A stretch of DNA of 64,000 nucleotides, from positions 1 through 64,000 of the forward strand of contig DASYYZ010000098.1 of assembly GCA_035946735.1 (NCBI GenBank), read 5' to 3'. The number at the start of each line of letters is the position of its first letter. Positions within the stretch are counted from its first letter, which is position 1. The translations under genes and the position numbers were made by a program. The notes beneath the pieces were generated by a model, which was given only the letters and a program-made list of their open reading frames with translations, did no database searches and was not told where the DNA came from. This document shows, one piece after another, positions 53,553 to 61,783 of this stretch. This stretch comes from Gp13-AA77 sp035946735 (GTDB taxonomy: Bacteria > Acidobacteriota > Terriglobia > UBA7540).

Positions 53553-53692
53553 GGTCGGGATGGCCAGACATCGTCGTGTGATGTCTGCGATTTTCCCCAA
53601 TGCTTGCCGCGCTCAATGTCGCAAAAACGCGCTGGTGAATAGTGCCGCAGGCATGCTAGGCCCCGTGCGAAGCGCCAGCCAGACCGAAATAC
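53553..53692 (+). repeat. Array repeat R2 (140 bp)
   Basis: Nearly identical to R3 over its whole length, from GGTCGGGATGG to CCGAAATAC. The stem AGACATC...GATGTCT lies at 53567-53587. It ends exactly where the module 3 surface-protein tail starts (TGCAGGAATGG). Confidence 0.85.
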
Positions 53693-53823
53693 TGCAGGAA
53701 TGGACAATAACGAACACCTCGACGCAGCAAAAGTGGACCGTGCGCTATAACTGTGTCAAATGGGCTGGTCCATCTTCAGTTACCGTTACCGACGTGACCT
53801 CGAATCCGAGCAATTGCAGTTGA
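53560..53823 (+). pseudogene. Surface-protein C-terminal fragment, array module 3
   Basis: The ORF opens inside repeat R2 and leaves it near 53692. Only the last ~43 residues, from LQEWTITNTSTQQKWTVRYN to SSVTVTDVTSNPSNCS, look like a natural protein end: Thr/Ser/Asn-rich with two Cys, similar in style to the tails of modules 1 and 2. The remainder is translated repeat. It lies 13 bp before its secreted partner gene. It is the shortest of the three tails and is not functional alone. Confidence 0.5.
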
Positions 53824-53836
53824 CAGGAGCCGAAAA

Positions 53837-54472
53837 ATGGGCAGAACGGCGGCGGTTATTGCTTTCTCGTTGTGGTTGTCGCTCCCATTGGAGCTCGCAG
53901 AACCACAGAGTACATCCGGCGCAAATCAAAGCGCTCCGGCAACAGAGGCTGGAGGTGCAGACCTGGGAGAGACTATTGAACGGGTGGCGCGGGCTGCTGG
54001 CCAGCCGATCGGCTGGGTGGTGGCCAGCGACGACTCAAAGCCGTGCCCGGTCACCAAGGTAGTAGTATTTCCCGGAGATCCAAGTTCTGCTCTGGACCAG
54101 ATCGCGGAGCAGTGTACGCGATACACCTGGGCTCGCCACGGACTCAGCTTTGTCATTCAGCCCGTCGGATATCTCAAGGATATAGTTGACCTGCGAGTCC
54201 ACGATTTTTCATATCAACAGATCAAAGCTTCGGACGCAGAATCCGCAGTAAGGGCCCTCCCTGAAGTGAAGCAATGGCTCCAGGCTAACGGCCTGCGGGA
54301 ATTGACGGTTGAACCCGGCACGAAATGGATGGGCGTCGCGTCGAAATTCCCTATAAATCTACATGACGTGCCACTGCACGAGATTTTGGATGAAATCGCG
54401 CTGCAGTCAGGGAGGATGACCTGGAGAATCGTATGGCTTGAACACGACACCTACCTAGGAATTTATTTGTAA
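53837..54472 (+). CDS. Secreted STN-like partner protein of array module 3
   Basis: 211 residues with a signal peptide (AVIAFSLWLSLPLELAEP). Two repeated STN-like modules are visible: DLGETIERVARAAGQPIGWV with PVTKVVVFPGDPSSALDQIA, and FPINLHDVPLHEILDEIALQ with RMTWRIVWLEHDTYLGIYL. A basic W-R-IVW end parallels the module 1 partner. It would act in the periplasm or outer membrane. The gene follows its truncated surface tail by 13 bp and precedes repeat R3 by 30 bp. Confidence 0.65.
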   Translation: MGRTAAVIAFSLWLSLPLELAEPQSTSGANQSAPATEAGGADLGETIERVARAAGQPIGWVVASDDSKPCPVTKVVVFPGDPSSALDQIAEQCTRYTWARHGLSFVIQPVGYLKDIVDLRVHDFSYQQIKASDAESAVRALPEVKQWLQANGLRELTVEPGTKWMGVASKFPINLHDVPLHEILDEIALQSGRMTWRIVWLEHDTYLGIYL

Positions 54473-54501
54473 CAATAAGGGTCAGGCTGGCGCACACTCT
54501 T

Positions 54502-54641
54502 GGTCGGGATGGCCAGACATCGTCGTGTGATGTCTGCGATTTTCCCCACGCTTGCCGCGCTCAATGTCGCAAAAACGCGCTGGTGAATAGTGCCGCAGGC
54601 ATGCTAGGCCCCGTGCGAAGCGCCAGCCAGACCGAAATACG
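54502..54641 (+). repeat. Array repeat R3 (140 bp), right end of the array
   Basis: Nearly identical to R2. No surface-protein tail or partner follows it. Instead it runs straight into an 8-bp hairpin (CGCCGGTG-GGGA-CACCGGCG, 54641-54660) and then, within ~85 bp, a truncated ROK kinase gene on the other strand. Confidence 0.85.
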
Positions 54642-54660
54642 CCGGTGGGGACACCGGCGC
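54641..54660. repeat. 8-bp hairpin at the array's right border
   Basis: CGCCGGTG-GGGA-CACCGGCG, a perfect stem with a tetraloop. It begins on the last base of R3. It could be a separate dispersed repeat or part of the border. Confidence 0.6.
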
Positions 54661-54744
54661 TACAGCGGGTTAGCCACAGTCAGTGCCCTTCTGACCGTGG
54701 GCTCTTGGGAAACCTTCCGATGGGCGGCGGAAGCCTCTCGCCGC

Positions 54745-54897
54745 CTAAGCGGTCTCGATCTTGGCGGCAGCCTCCGGACCCCGCGCAGGCCGGGTGGGAA
54801 ACTCGATGCGCTCCAGAATGGAGGGCGGGTCGAGTGAAGTAACAATCGCCGTCTTGGTTCCGCCGATGTCGACTCCCACGAGCAATCGTGAAGGCAT
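54745..54897 (-). pseudogene. ROK-family sugar kinase, N-terminal remnant
   Basis: From ATG 54897 the frame gives 50 residues beginning MPSRLLVGVDIGGTKTAIVT, the ATP-binding DxGGTKT motif of ROK kinases and repressors, then ERIEFPTRPARGPEAAAKIE and a TAG at 54747-54745. About 250 residues are missing. The gene follows the mannonate-dehydratase-like gene on the same strand by 31 bp, so it was probably the second gene of a sugar-acid operon. The break lies ~85 bp from repeat R3. Confidence 0.7.
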
Positions 54898-54928
54898 GGT
54901 AAATCAGGGGCCGACCATGTGCCCGGCT

Positions 54929-56257
54929 TTATTGCTTGATGATCGAACCATCGTAGCGCCGGATCTCTCCCCATCCCCCGTTCAAAGGGTCGTCACGGAA
55001 CGGGTGCTTGGCGGCGAGTTCCTCATTCACTTCTATTCCCCACCCCGGCGAATCACTGGCCCACAAATAGCCATCCCCATAGGTGGCGCATCCCCTGAAA
55101 ATCTCGGCCTCCACGCCGCTGATAACGCCGCCTTCCTGGATGCCGAAGTTGGTGCTGGCAAGGTCAAGGTGCAATTGAGCCGTATGGCCCACGGGTGAGA
55201 CATCGCCGGGACCGTGCCAGGCCGTCTTCACCCCGAATTGTTCGGCCAGGATTGCAATCTTTCGAGACGGCGTCAAACCTCCGGCTTGCGACAAGTGGAC
55301 CCGGATGTAGTCGATGAGGCGATCGGTAATCAGCGGCTGCCACTCGTGCGGACTGTTGAAGAGCTCGCCCATGGCCAGGGACGTCGCGCATTGCTCCCGG
55401 ATCTGCCGGAAGTAGTCGATATCCTCGGGCGAGAGAAGGTCTTCGAGGTAGAACAGGTCGAGCGGCTCGAGCTCCTTTGCAAACTGGACGGCTTGGAGCG
55501 GGCTCACGCGTTCGTGCACGTCGTGAATGAGCCCGATCTCGTCACCCAACTGTTTCCGGCATTCTTCGAGCGCCTGTCGCGTACGGCGCATGTAGGGACC
55601 CGGCTCAAACACTGCGCCATCGTGCAGGCCCTTCGCCGGAGCACCCTCGCGCGGGCCGTACACGGCCATACCGGGTACGCCAATCTGAACCTTGATGCAT
55701 CGAAATCCGTTGCCCATCGCTTCACGAACGCGATCGACGGCCTCCGATGCGTCCTGCCCCCCGACGGTAAAGTACGTGAGCGCCGCTTCGCGCGCCTTGC
55801 CGCCGAGCAACTGGTACACCGGCATGTTGGCCTGACGGCCCTTGATGTCCCACAGCGCCTGGTCAACGCCGCTGATGGCGTTATTCAGCACTGGACCGTT
55901 ACGCCAGTAGGAGCTGTTGTAGCATGCCTGCCACGTGTCCTCGATGCGGTCGGCCGGCTTCCCGATCAGGAATGGCTTGAGATACTTCTCGACCGCCGGC
56001 ACAACCAGATCGGCGCGCTGGGTGAAGGTGGCGCAGCCGTAACCGTAGAGGCCGTCCTGATCGGTAATCACTTTGACCACCACCAGGCGCACGCCGCCCG
56101 GCTGAGTTGCGATCACTTTGATGTCTTTGATCATCGGCGACGGTAGTCCCCGCACTGCGCGCGCCGCTTGCTCCTCGGCCGCCAAGCGCCGGCGCGCCGG
56201 CAGAACCGCGCCGACTGCTCCGGCCACCGCTAGCTGAAAACAACTCCGTCGGTCCAT
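54929..56257 (-). CDS. Mannonate-dehydratase-like enolase-superfamily enzyme with a Tat-like signal
   Basis: 442 residues. It starts MDRRSCFQLAVAGAVGAVLP, a twin-arginine-like signal. The enolase-superfamily body resembles ManD/RspA: YGYGCATFTQRADLVVPAVE, WDIKGRQANMPVYQLLGGKA, HDVHERVSPLQAVQFAKELE with the first metal ligands, FYLEDLLSPED, MGELFNSPHEWQPLITDRLI and HGPGDVSPVGHTAQLHLD. It probably dehydrates D-mannonate or a related sugar acid to the 2-keto-3-deoxy acid, in the periplasm if the signal works. It is divergent from the DUF362 gene, with 167 bp between. Confidence 0.8.
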   Translation of the reverse strand: MDRRSCFQLAVAGAVGAVLPARRRLAAEEQAARAVRGLPSPMIKDIKVIATQPGGVRLVVVKVITDQDGLYGYGCATFTQRADLVVPAVEKYLKPFLIGKPADRIEDTWQACYNSSYWRNGPVLNNAISGVDQALWDIKGRQANMPVYQLLGGKAREAALTYFTVGGQDASEAVDRVREAMGNGFRCIKVQIGVPGMAVYGPREGAPAKGLHDGAVFEPGPYMRRTRQALEECRKQLGDEIGLIHDVHERVSPLQAVQFAKELEPLDLFYLEDLLSPEDIDYFRQIREQCATSLAMGELFNSPHEWQPLITDRLIDYIRVHLSQAGGLTPSRKIAILAEQFGVKTAWHGPGDVSPVGHTAQLHLDLASTNFGIQEGGVISGVEAEIFRGCATYGDGYLWASDSPGWGIEVNEELAAKHPFRDDPLNGGWGEIRRYDGSIIKQ

Positions 56258-56424
56258 ACAAGCCTCCCGTCAGAACATCACCAGCTCCCCGAATCCATCC
56301 GCCGTGGACCGTTATATCACGGAAAATCCGCGACCGAGCGCGCCACCGGTTGCGCCGGGCCCGGACTTGATTTACCATCGGGACCAGTGGATTGATTCCA
56401 CGCACTGCACCACCGGGAGGCGTC

Positions 56425-57597
56425 ATGCCCCAACACCTCGATCGCCGCCAGTTTATTCAAGGTTTGAGCGCCGGCGCGGCTGGAATGTGTGCGCTCTATG
56501 ATTGGCCCCTCCGCGGCCTGCTCGCTGCTTCGCCGGGGCGGAAGCTGCCCACGGCTCCGGTGGCCGTGGCCAAATGCCCGGACTATGGCCCGTCGGTACG
56601 AGGCGCGCTCGCCAGGCTTTTTGACCAGGTGGGCGCGGCGCAGATCGTGAAAGGCAAGACGGTAGCGATCAAGCTCAATCTTACCGGCGGCGCGCAGGAC
56701 ACATTACGCGGCATGCCTAAGGGAGAAACTTATTGGGTCCATCCTGAAGTGGTCGGGTCCACGATCAGTCTGCTCAGCGCCGCCGGAGCGCGCCGCGTCA
56801 GGCTGGTGGAGAGCTCGCTCGGAACGTCGAACTCACTTGAAGAATTCATGCAGCGGGCTGGCTGGAATCCGCGGGCCTTCTCGAGCGCGGGTGCGGGGGT
56901 GGAATTCGAAAACACCAATTACGCCGGAGCCGGCGGAAAGTACGTCCGGATGGGCGTTCCGGGCGGAGGGATGTTATTCCGCGCTTACGATGTGAACCAC
57001 TCCTACCAGGACTGCGACGTCTACGTTTCGCTCGCGAAGCTGAAAGAACATGCCACGGCAGGCGTGACTCTTTCCATGAAGAATTCCTTCGGCATTCCGC
57101 CCGTGACCATCTACGGCGCCGACGCCGGAATCGACGAACCTGCACGGGTTGCGGGCGGCTCGCGCTCCATGCTCCATGATGGCGGGCGCCAGCCTTCAAA
57201 AACGGCTCTACCCGAGAACGACCCTAGCTCTCCGCGCGAGCCTGGCCACCGGGTGCCGCGCGTGACGGTGGATCTGGCCTTGGCGCGGCCCATTCATCTC
57301 GCCATCATCGACGGCGTTTCGACGGCGGCGGGCGGAGAAGGCCCGTGGGTGAGCCGCTGCCGGCCGGTACACGCCGGACTGCTAATTGCGGGCACGAATC
57401 CGGTTACCACAGACGCGGTGGCCACGGCTCTGATGGGCTTTGACCCCATGGCAGACCGCGGCGTCGCTCCCTTCGAGGGTTGCGACAGCACTTTGAAACT
57501 GGCCGAGGAAGCCGGAATCGGCACCCGGGATCTGAGAAAAATCGAAGTGATCGGAGTGCCCATCTCTAAGGCCAAGGTCGATTTTCGCGCCGCCTGA
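56425..57597 (+). CDS. Tat-exported DUF362 protein
   Basis: 390 residues from ATG 56425, chosen for GGGAGG upstream; the frame is open to 56392. A twin-arginine signal (LDRRQFIQGLSAGAAGMCAL) is followed by a DUF362 domain: TVAIKLNLTGGAQDT, VHPEVVGSTISLLSAAGARR, DCDVYVSLAKLKEHATAGVT, LSMKNSFGIPP, and IIDGVSTAAGGEGPW with NPVTTDAVATALMGFDP. DUF362 proteins are often fused to ferredoxin domains; none is present here and few Cys occur. The function of the family is unknown. Divergence from the mannonate-dehydratase-like gene suggests shared regulation. Confidence 0.85.
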   Translation: MPQHLDRRQFIQGLSAGAAGMCALYDWPLRGLLAASPGRKLPTAPVAVAKCPDYGPSVRGALARLFDQVGAAQIVKGKTVAIKLNLTGGAQDTLRGMPKGETYWVHPEVVGSTISLLSAAGARRVRLVESSLGTSNSLEEFMQRAGWNPRAFSSAGAGVEFENTNYAGAGGKYVRMGVPGGGMLFRAYDVNHSYQDCDVYVSLAKLKEHATAGVTLSMKNSFGIPPVTIYGADAGIDEPARVAGGSRSMLHDGGRQPSKTALPENDPSSPREPGHRVPRVTVDLALARPIHLAIIDGVSTAAGGEGPWVSRCRPVHAGLLIAGTNPVTTDAVATALMGFDPMADRGVAPFEGCDSTLKLAEEAGIGTRDLRKIEVIGVPISKAKVDFRAA

Positions 57598-57727
57598 TGT
57601 CAGCCTCCCTTGGCGGACTGATTCCGCCCGCCTAGGTCTTGGCGGGTTCAAACCGTCTTTCAATTGCTAAAACGACGTTTGCCGGCGTGTTCCTTCACGC
57701 CGCAAAGTAGATCGAGGCCAAGCCCTC

Positions 57728-58345
57728 ATGCCAACCGACCCTAAAGGAATCACGCTGTTGCTGCAGCAATCGCGTGGCGGCAACAAGGCGGCGTTCGACG
57801 AGCTGGTCCCCATCGTCTACGATCAGCTTCACAAAATGGCAGCGCGCTGCTTCTCCGCCGAATCTCCCGGCCACACCTTACGAGCCACAGCCTTGCTGAA
57901 CGAAGCCTATTTGAAGCTGGTGGAGGCTGATGTCGCCTGGACGGATCGCGTCCACTTCTTTGCGGTGGCGGCCCGCGTGATGCGGCGCATTCTGGTGGAC
58001 CACGCGCGGGGACAGGCCCGCGAAAAGCGCGGCGGCGACGTCGAGAAGATCTCGCTCGATCAAGGTATGGAGGTGGGCGCTCAAGCCCCGGTTCAATTGT
58101 TGGATTTGGATCGGGCTCTCGAGCGCTTGTCGGCGCGCGACCGGCGTAAGAGCGAAATCGTAGAATTGCTCTTTTTCGGTGGCCTCACCTATGACGAGGC
58201 CGCAGCCGCCCTCGAGATTTCACCAGCGACGCTGCATCGCGAACTCAAAATGGCCAAGGCGTGGCTGTACAAGGAGCTCGCCCAGGCTTCAGACAATCTG
58301 AAGGATCAAGGCGAACCTCAGAGACACCAAGGCCCAGCCTCGTGA
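57728..58345 (+). CDS. ECF-like sigma factor of the Sig-70_X6 type
   Basis: 205 residues. The region order matches the planctomycete/acidobacterial ECF subfamily known as Sig-70_X6: LLLQQSRGGNKAAFDELVP, LRATALLNEAYLKLVE, FFAVAARVMRRILVDHARGQ, then region 4 EIVELLFFGGLTYDEAAAAL with EISPATLHRELKMAKAWLYK. Members of this subfamily lie next to Ser/Thr kinase-TPR genes, and one starts here 34 bp downstream (58380). The kinase is presumed to control the sigma factor by phosphorylation, as no anti-sigma gene is present. Confidence 0.88.
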   Translation: MPTDPKGITLLLQQSRGGNKAAFDELVPIVYDQLHKMAARCFSAESPGHTLRATALLNEAYLKLVEADVAWTDRVHFFAVAARVMRRILVDHARGQAREKRGGDVEKISLDQGMEVGAQAPVQLLDLDRALERLSARDRRKSEIVELLFFGGLTYDEAAAALEISPATLHRELKMAKAWLYKELAQASDNLKDQGEPQRHQGPAS

Positions 58346-58379
58346 AGCTCGAAGTCACACCTTCAGGCGAGGTAGAGAC

Positions 58380-61208
58380 GTGAACGCTGCGGAGGGTCCT
58401 GACCGTTGGCAACGTCTCGAAGCCTTGTTCTTCGAAGCCCTGGACCTTGACCCGTCGGCGCGCGCGGCTTTTCTGGAACATTCCTGCGGTACGGATTTGG
58501 ACCTGCGGGTGGAACTCCAGTCTCTGCTGAACTCCTCCGAGCGTACTTTGGCGGACCTTCGCCGGCCTGTGGAAGAGGTCGCGCGCGAAGTCGTGGAAGA
58601 TAAGGCAGGCCAGCGCATCGGCCCCTACCAGATCGTCAGGGTCCTGGGCGAAGGCGGCATGGGACTCGTTTACCTGGCGAGCCGCGCCGACGAGCAATAC
58701 CAGCATCTGGTGGCGATCAAGCTGATGCACGGCGGCTTCGGGCAGAGTCCCGAAATGCTGCGGCGTTTTCGCGCCGAGAGACAGATTCTCGCCAACCTCG
58801 ATCACCCCAACATCGCGCGCCTGCTTGACGGCGGTATCACTCCCGGAGGCGCGCCCTATCTGGTGATGGAGTACATTGACGGCGTCCCGATTGACGACTA
58901 CTGCCGTCGTCATCCCTTTTCAGCCGGCGAGCGGCTGCAATTGTTTCGCACCGTGTGCGGCGCGGTGGAGTACGCTCATCGCAATCTGGTGGTTCATCGC
59001 GACATCAAGCCCGGTAACATTCTGGTGACCGAGGACGGCACACCCAAGCTCCTCGACTTCGGAATTGCCAAGCTGCTGGATCCTGAGCAGTCCAACCGCA
59101 CCTTCGCATATACGGTAGACACCGCGCGCCTCATGACGCCCGAGTACGCGAGCCCGGAACAGGTGCGCGGCGAGCCCGTGACCACCGCGACCGACGTTTA
59201 TGCGCTCGGCGTTCTCCTGTATGAGCTTCTCACGGGCCGGACTCCCTTCCGGCTCGAGTCCACCAGTCCGCTTGAGGTGGCAAGGGTGATCTGCGAGCAG
59301 CAGCCCGTGAAACCGAGCACCGCCAGCCGCGGCAATCCGGCCCTCTCACCGCTCGAGACGCGTGAACTCAGGGGCGATCTGGACAACATCATTCTGAAGG
59401 CGATACGCAAGGAACCGGCGCGGCGCTACCCGTCCGTGGCGCAGCTCTCCGAGGATGTCCGGTGCCATCTGAGAGGCTATCCGGTGGAGGCGCGGGGGGA
59501 CGCGTGGCGCTACCACGCCGGCAAGTTCATCGGGCGTCACCGAGCGGCGATGGCAGGAATCGCAGCGGCGCTGCTGGCGGTGGTGGGTTTTGGAATCGCG
59601 ATGGGTCTGCTGGCCCGCCGGGCCACCCGCGAGCGGCTCACCGCCGAGCGTGAAGCGCAGTTTCTGGAGACCATCTTTCAGGCCGCCACACCCGATCAGG
59701 CGCGCGGCAAGGAGGTTACGGCTCGCGAGCTACTCGACCAGGGCGCAAAACGCGTGGACCGAGAGTTAGCGGGCGATCCGGCACTGCAGGCAAGCATGCT
59801 CGACGGGATCGGGCGCGCCTATGACTCTCTCGGCCTCTACGGGCAGGCGCAACCCTTGCTGCAACACGCCTACGAGCTGAGAATCCGGACGCCGGGCGAG
59901 CACAAACTGGACCTGGCCGCCAGCATGGAGAATCTGGCCACGACGCTGCGCTTGCAGGATCAATACGATAAGGCGGAGCCGCTATTCCGGCAGGCACTCG
60001 AGATCCGCACCCGAGCCTTGGGCGAGAAGAACGAGCTTGTCGCCGCAAGCCTCAACAGTCTGGGAGAATGTCTGTTCCTCGAGAACAAGGATGCCGAGGC
60101 CGAGTCGGTTTTGCGCAAGGCTTTGACCATTCCGCGTTCCCCGAACAGCGCTTCGGGTTCGGACACCAGAAACTATCTGGCGCTGGAGTTGTTTCGCAAA
60201 GGCGGCTACCGGGAAGCCACCCAGTTGATGCAGGAGGCAGTCGAAATCGACCGTCGAGCCAACGGTTCGGACAGTCCGGCTTTTGCCCACAGTCTGCACA
60301 ACCTGGCAGGGGCATTCATGCGAGAGGGCGACCTCATCGACGCGGCCGCCATCGACCGGAGGAATCTCGAGATCCTCCGCAAGGTTATGGGCCCTGACCA
60401 TCCCGATTTGCGCTACGCACTCAATAACTTAGGGTGGATGCTCGTGGAGATGGGAAACTGGCGCGACGCGGAGCCGTACCTCGCGGAAAACCTCGCCATC
60501 TGCCGCAAAGCTTTTGGCGAGAAGGATCCCGGCTCGGTCTCCGGCGTGGATAACTGGGCTCGCCTGCTCCAGGCCAAGGGCGATTACGCGGGGGCTGAGA
60601 AGTATTACCGGGAAGCTTTGGAAGTGTTGCAGCAGGGCGCTCGGCGTGAGAACTGGCCAGTGGCTCAAGTGATTGCCAACCTTGGAGTTCTGCAGTTCGA
60701 TCGAGGAGATTACGCCGGCGCGGAGCGCTATGGGCGCGAGTCTCTTGAGATGCGTCGCAGGCTCGGAGGCGATCGGCATCCCGACGTGGCCGATTCGTTA
60801 ATCGATGTAGGGATGGCGCGGTCGTTCCAGGGCGATCAGGCCGGCGCGGAACCGCCACTGCGGCAAGCGCTTGCGATCCGCAAGTCCAAGCTCGACGCAG
60901 GCCACCCCGGCATCCTCGAAGCTGAAGTGCGCCTCGGAGAAGTGCTGACTTGGGAAGGCAAGGCCGGCGAGGCGGAGCCCGTGTTGCGAGACGCGGCGGA
61001 ACTGGCGCAGCATCCGCCGTTTCCTCTGGTACCCTGGCAGGTGGCGGAGGCGGAGAACGCCTTGGGCGCCTGCCTGCTGTCGCTCCGCCGCTCTGCTGAG
61101 GCCGGACCGCTTCTGAAGGAGAGCGAGGCCGGGCTTCAGAGTGATCCCCGGCCAGCATTTCGCAAGCCTGCCGGCGTTCGGGTCGAGCAGGTCCGCAAGG
61201 CTTCTTGA
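58380..61208 (+). CDS. Transmembrane Ser/Thr protein kinase with C-terminal TPR repeats
   Basis: 942 residues from GTG 58380. A short N-terminal helical region precedes a Hanks-type kinase domain (~81-345). Its P-loop is VLGEGGMGLVYLA, the ATP Lys is Lys114 in VAIKLM, the catalytic loop is VVHRDIKPGNILV, the DFG is LLDFGIAK, and the P+1 loop is TPEYASPEQVRG. A transmembrane helix (IAAALLAVVGFGIAMGLLAR, near 386-410) leads to a periplasmic domain with about ten TPR_10/12 repeats (SLNSLGECLFLENKDAEAES and similar). It probably senses an envelope signal and acts on the sigma factor encoded just upstream. Confidence 0.9.
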   Translation: MNAAEGPDRWQRLEALFFEALDLDPSARAAFLEHSCGTDLDLRVELQSLLNSSERTLADLRRPVEEVAREVVEDKAGQRIGPYQIVRVLGEGGMGLVYLASRADEQYQHLVAIKLMHGGFGQSPEMLRRFRAERQILANLDHPNIARLLDGGITPGGAPYLVMEYIDGVPIDDYCRRHPFSAGERLQLFRTVCGAVEYAHRNLVVHRDIKPGNILVTEDGTPKLLDFGIAKLLDPEQSNRTFAYTVDTARLMTPEYASPEQVRGEPVTTATDVYALGVLLYELLTGRTPFRLESTSPLEVARVICEQQPVKPSTASRGNPALSPLETRELRGDLDNIILKAIRKEPARRYPSVAQLSEDVRCHLRGYPVEARGDAWRYHAGKFIGRHRAAMAGIAAALLAVVGFGIAMGLLARRATRERLTAEREAQFLETIFQAATPDQARGKEVTARELLDQGAKRVDRELAGDPALQASMLDGIGRAYDSLGLYGQAQPLLQHAYELRIRTPGEHKLDLAASMENLATTLRLQDQYDKAEPLFRQALEIRTRALGEKNELVAASLNSLGECLFLENKDAEAESVLRKALTIPRSPNSASGSDTRNYLALELFRKGGYREATQLMQEAVEIDRRANGSDSPAFAHSLHNLAGAFMREGDLIDAAAIDRRNLEILRKVMGPDHPDLRYALNNLGWMLVEMGNWRDAEPYLAENLAICRKAFGEKDPGSVSGVDNWARLLQAKGDYAGAEKYYREALEVLQQGARRENWPVAQVIANLGVLQFDRGDYAGAERYGRESLEMRRRLGGDRHPDVADSLIDVGMARSFQGDQAGAEPPLRQALAIRKSKLDAGHPGILEAEVRLGEVLTWEGKAGEAEPVLRDAAELAQHPPFPLVPWQVAEAENALGACLLSLRRSAEAGPLLKESEAGLQSDPRPAFRKPAGVRVEQVRKAS

Positions 61209-61338
61209 ACATGCTCACAGTGGCAAACTGCTTTCAAATTATTACAACCCGACCGTCGGCGGGGGTGGCTGGCGCCGAGAGAGGCCGCGCGATTTGGAGC
61301 ATCGCGACCCGTTGCCCGGAGGGCAACACCCGTCAGTA

Positions 61339-61366
61339 GCCGTAGGTTTTAACCTACGGATCGCGA
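61339..61366. repeat. Palindromic repeat type B, copy 1
   Basis: CCGTAGGTT-TT-AACCTACGG (61340-61359) preceded by G and followed by ATCGCGA. A near-identical copy is at 61419-61446. Confidence 0.75.
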
Positions 61367-61380
61367 GCCCGCCACCAAGA

Positions 61381-61400
61381 TCAACCCCGAAGGGGGTTGA
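61381..61400. repeat. 8-bp hairpin with GAAG tetraloop
   Basis: TCAACCCC-GAAG-GGGGTTGA, perfect, located midway between the two type B palindromes. There is no U-tract, so it is not an intrinsic terminator of the usual kind. Confidence 0.7.
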
Positions 61401-61418
61401 CGGTGATGATCGAGGGTG

Positions 61419-61446
61419 GCCGTAGGTTTCAATCTACGGATCGCGA
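61419..61446. repeat. Palindromic repeat type B, copy 2
   Basis: CCGTAGGTTTCAATCTACGG (61420-61439) with the same flanks as copy 1; two changes leave a stem with G-U pairs. The same orientation and 80-bp period suggest a REP-like pair. Confidence 0.75.
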
Positions 61447-61565
61447 CGGTTGCCCGAGGCCCCGCGAAAGCCGGAATCCACTGACGATCCAATGAGGCAC
61501 GGTTGGCGCACTCATCGATTTTCAAATGCGCCTCTCCCGGGGCTGAACCCAAGGCGATGCCAGGA

Positions 61566-61593
61566 GCGACGACATGCAAGACAATGTCGTCGC
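61566..61593. repeat. Hairpin repeat type A, second copy
   Basis: GCGACGACAT, an 8-base loop (GCAAGACA), then ATGTCGTCGC followed by CACCCGATGTGG. It matches the stem at 50603-50632 and part of its right flank. Confidence 0.7.
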
Positions 61594-61783
61594 CACCCGA
61601 TGTGGCCAGAGGACGCCACCGCTGCCCGCGCTAGCCTACCAACTCCCGCAGATGTCCCTTCGCTGATTAGGATCTTCGTGTAGAATCTTCGTGCGTAGCG
61701 CTCCAGGAGCCGCACTGCAGATCAACGCGCAGTGCCGTCCGCCCGCGAGGCGCGTCGCACGTTCGACTACTAAAAGGAGAGCA

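Larger units (their letters stand above)
61209..61783. other. 575-bp intergenic region rich in palindromic repeats
   Basis: No gene is visible. It contains two CCGTAGG palindromes 80 bp apart, a perfect 8-bp GAAG-loop hairpin and a second copy of the type A hairpin, each listed separately. A TAGAAT at 61680-61685 might be a -10 for the S10 peptidase gene, but no -35 is apparent. Confidence 0.5.

Noticed and set aside
51715..54641. Integron attC-like sites for R1-R3
   Set aside because: The repeats contain inverted stems, but I could not find the paired RYYYAAC/GTTRRRY core sites, and no integron integrase is present.
61339..61446. CRISPR array
   Set aside because: Only two palindromic units, 80 bp apart, with a hairpin between them and no cas genes.
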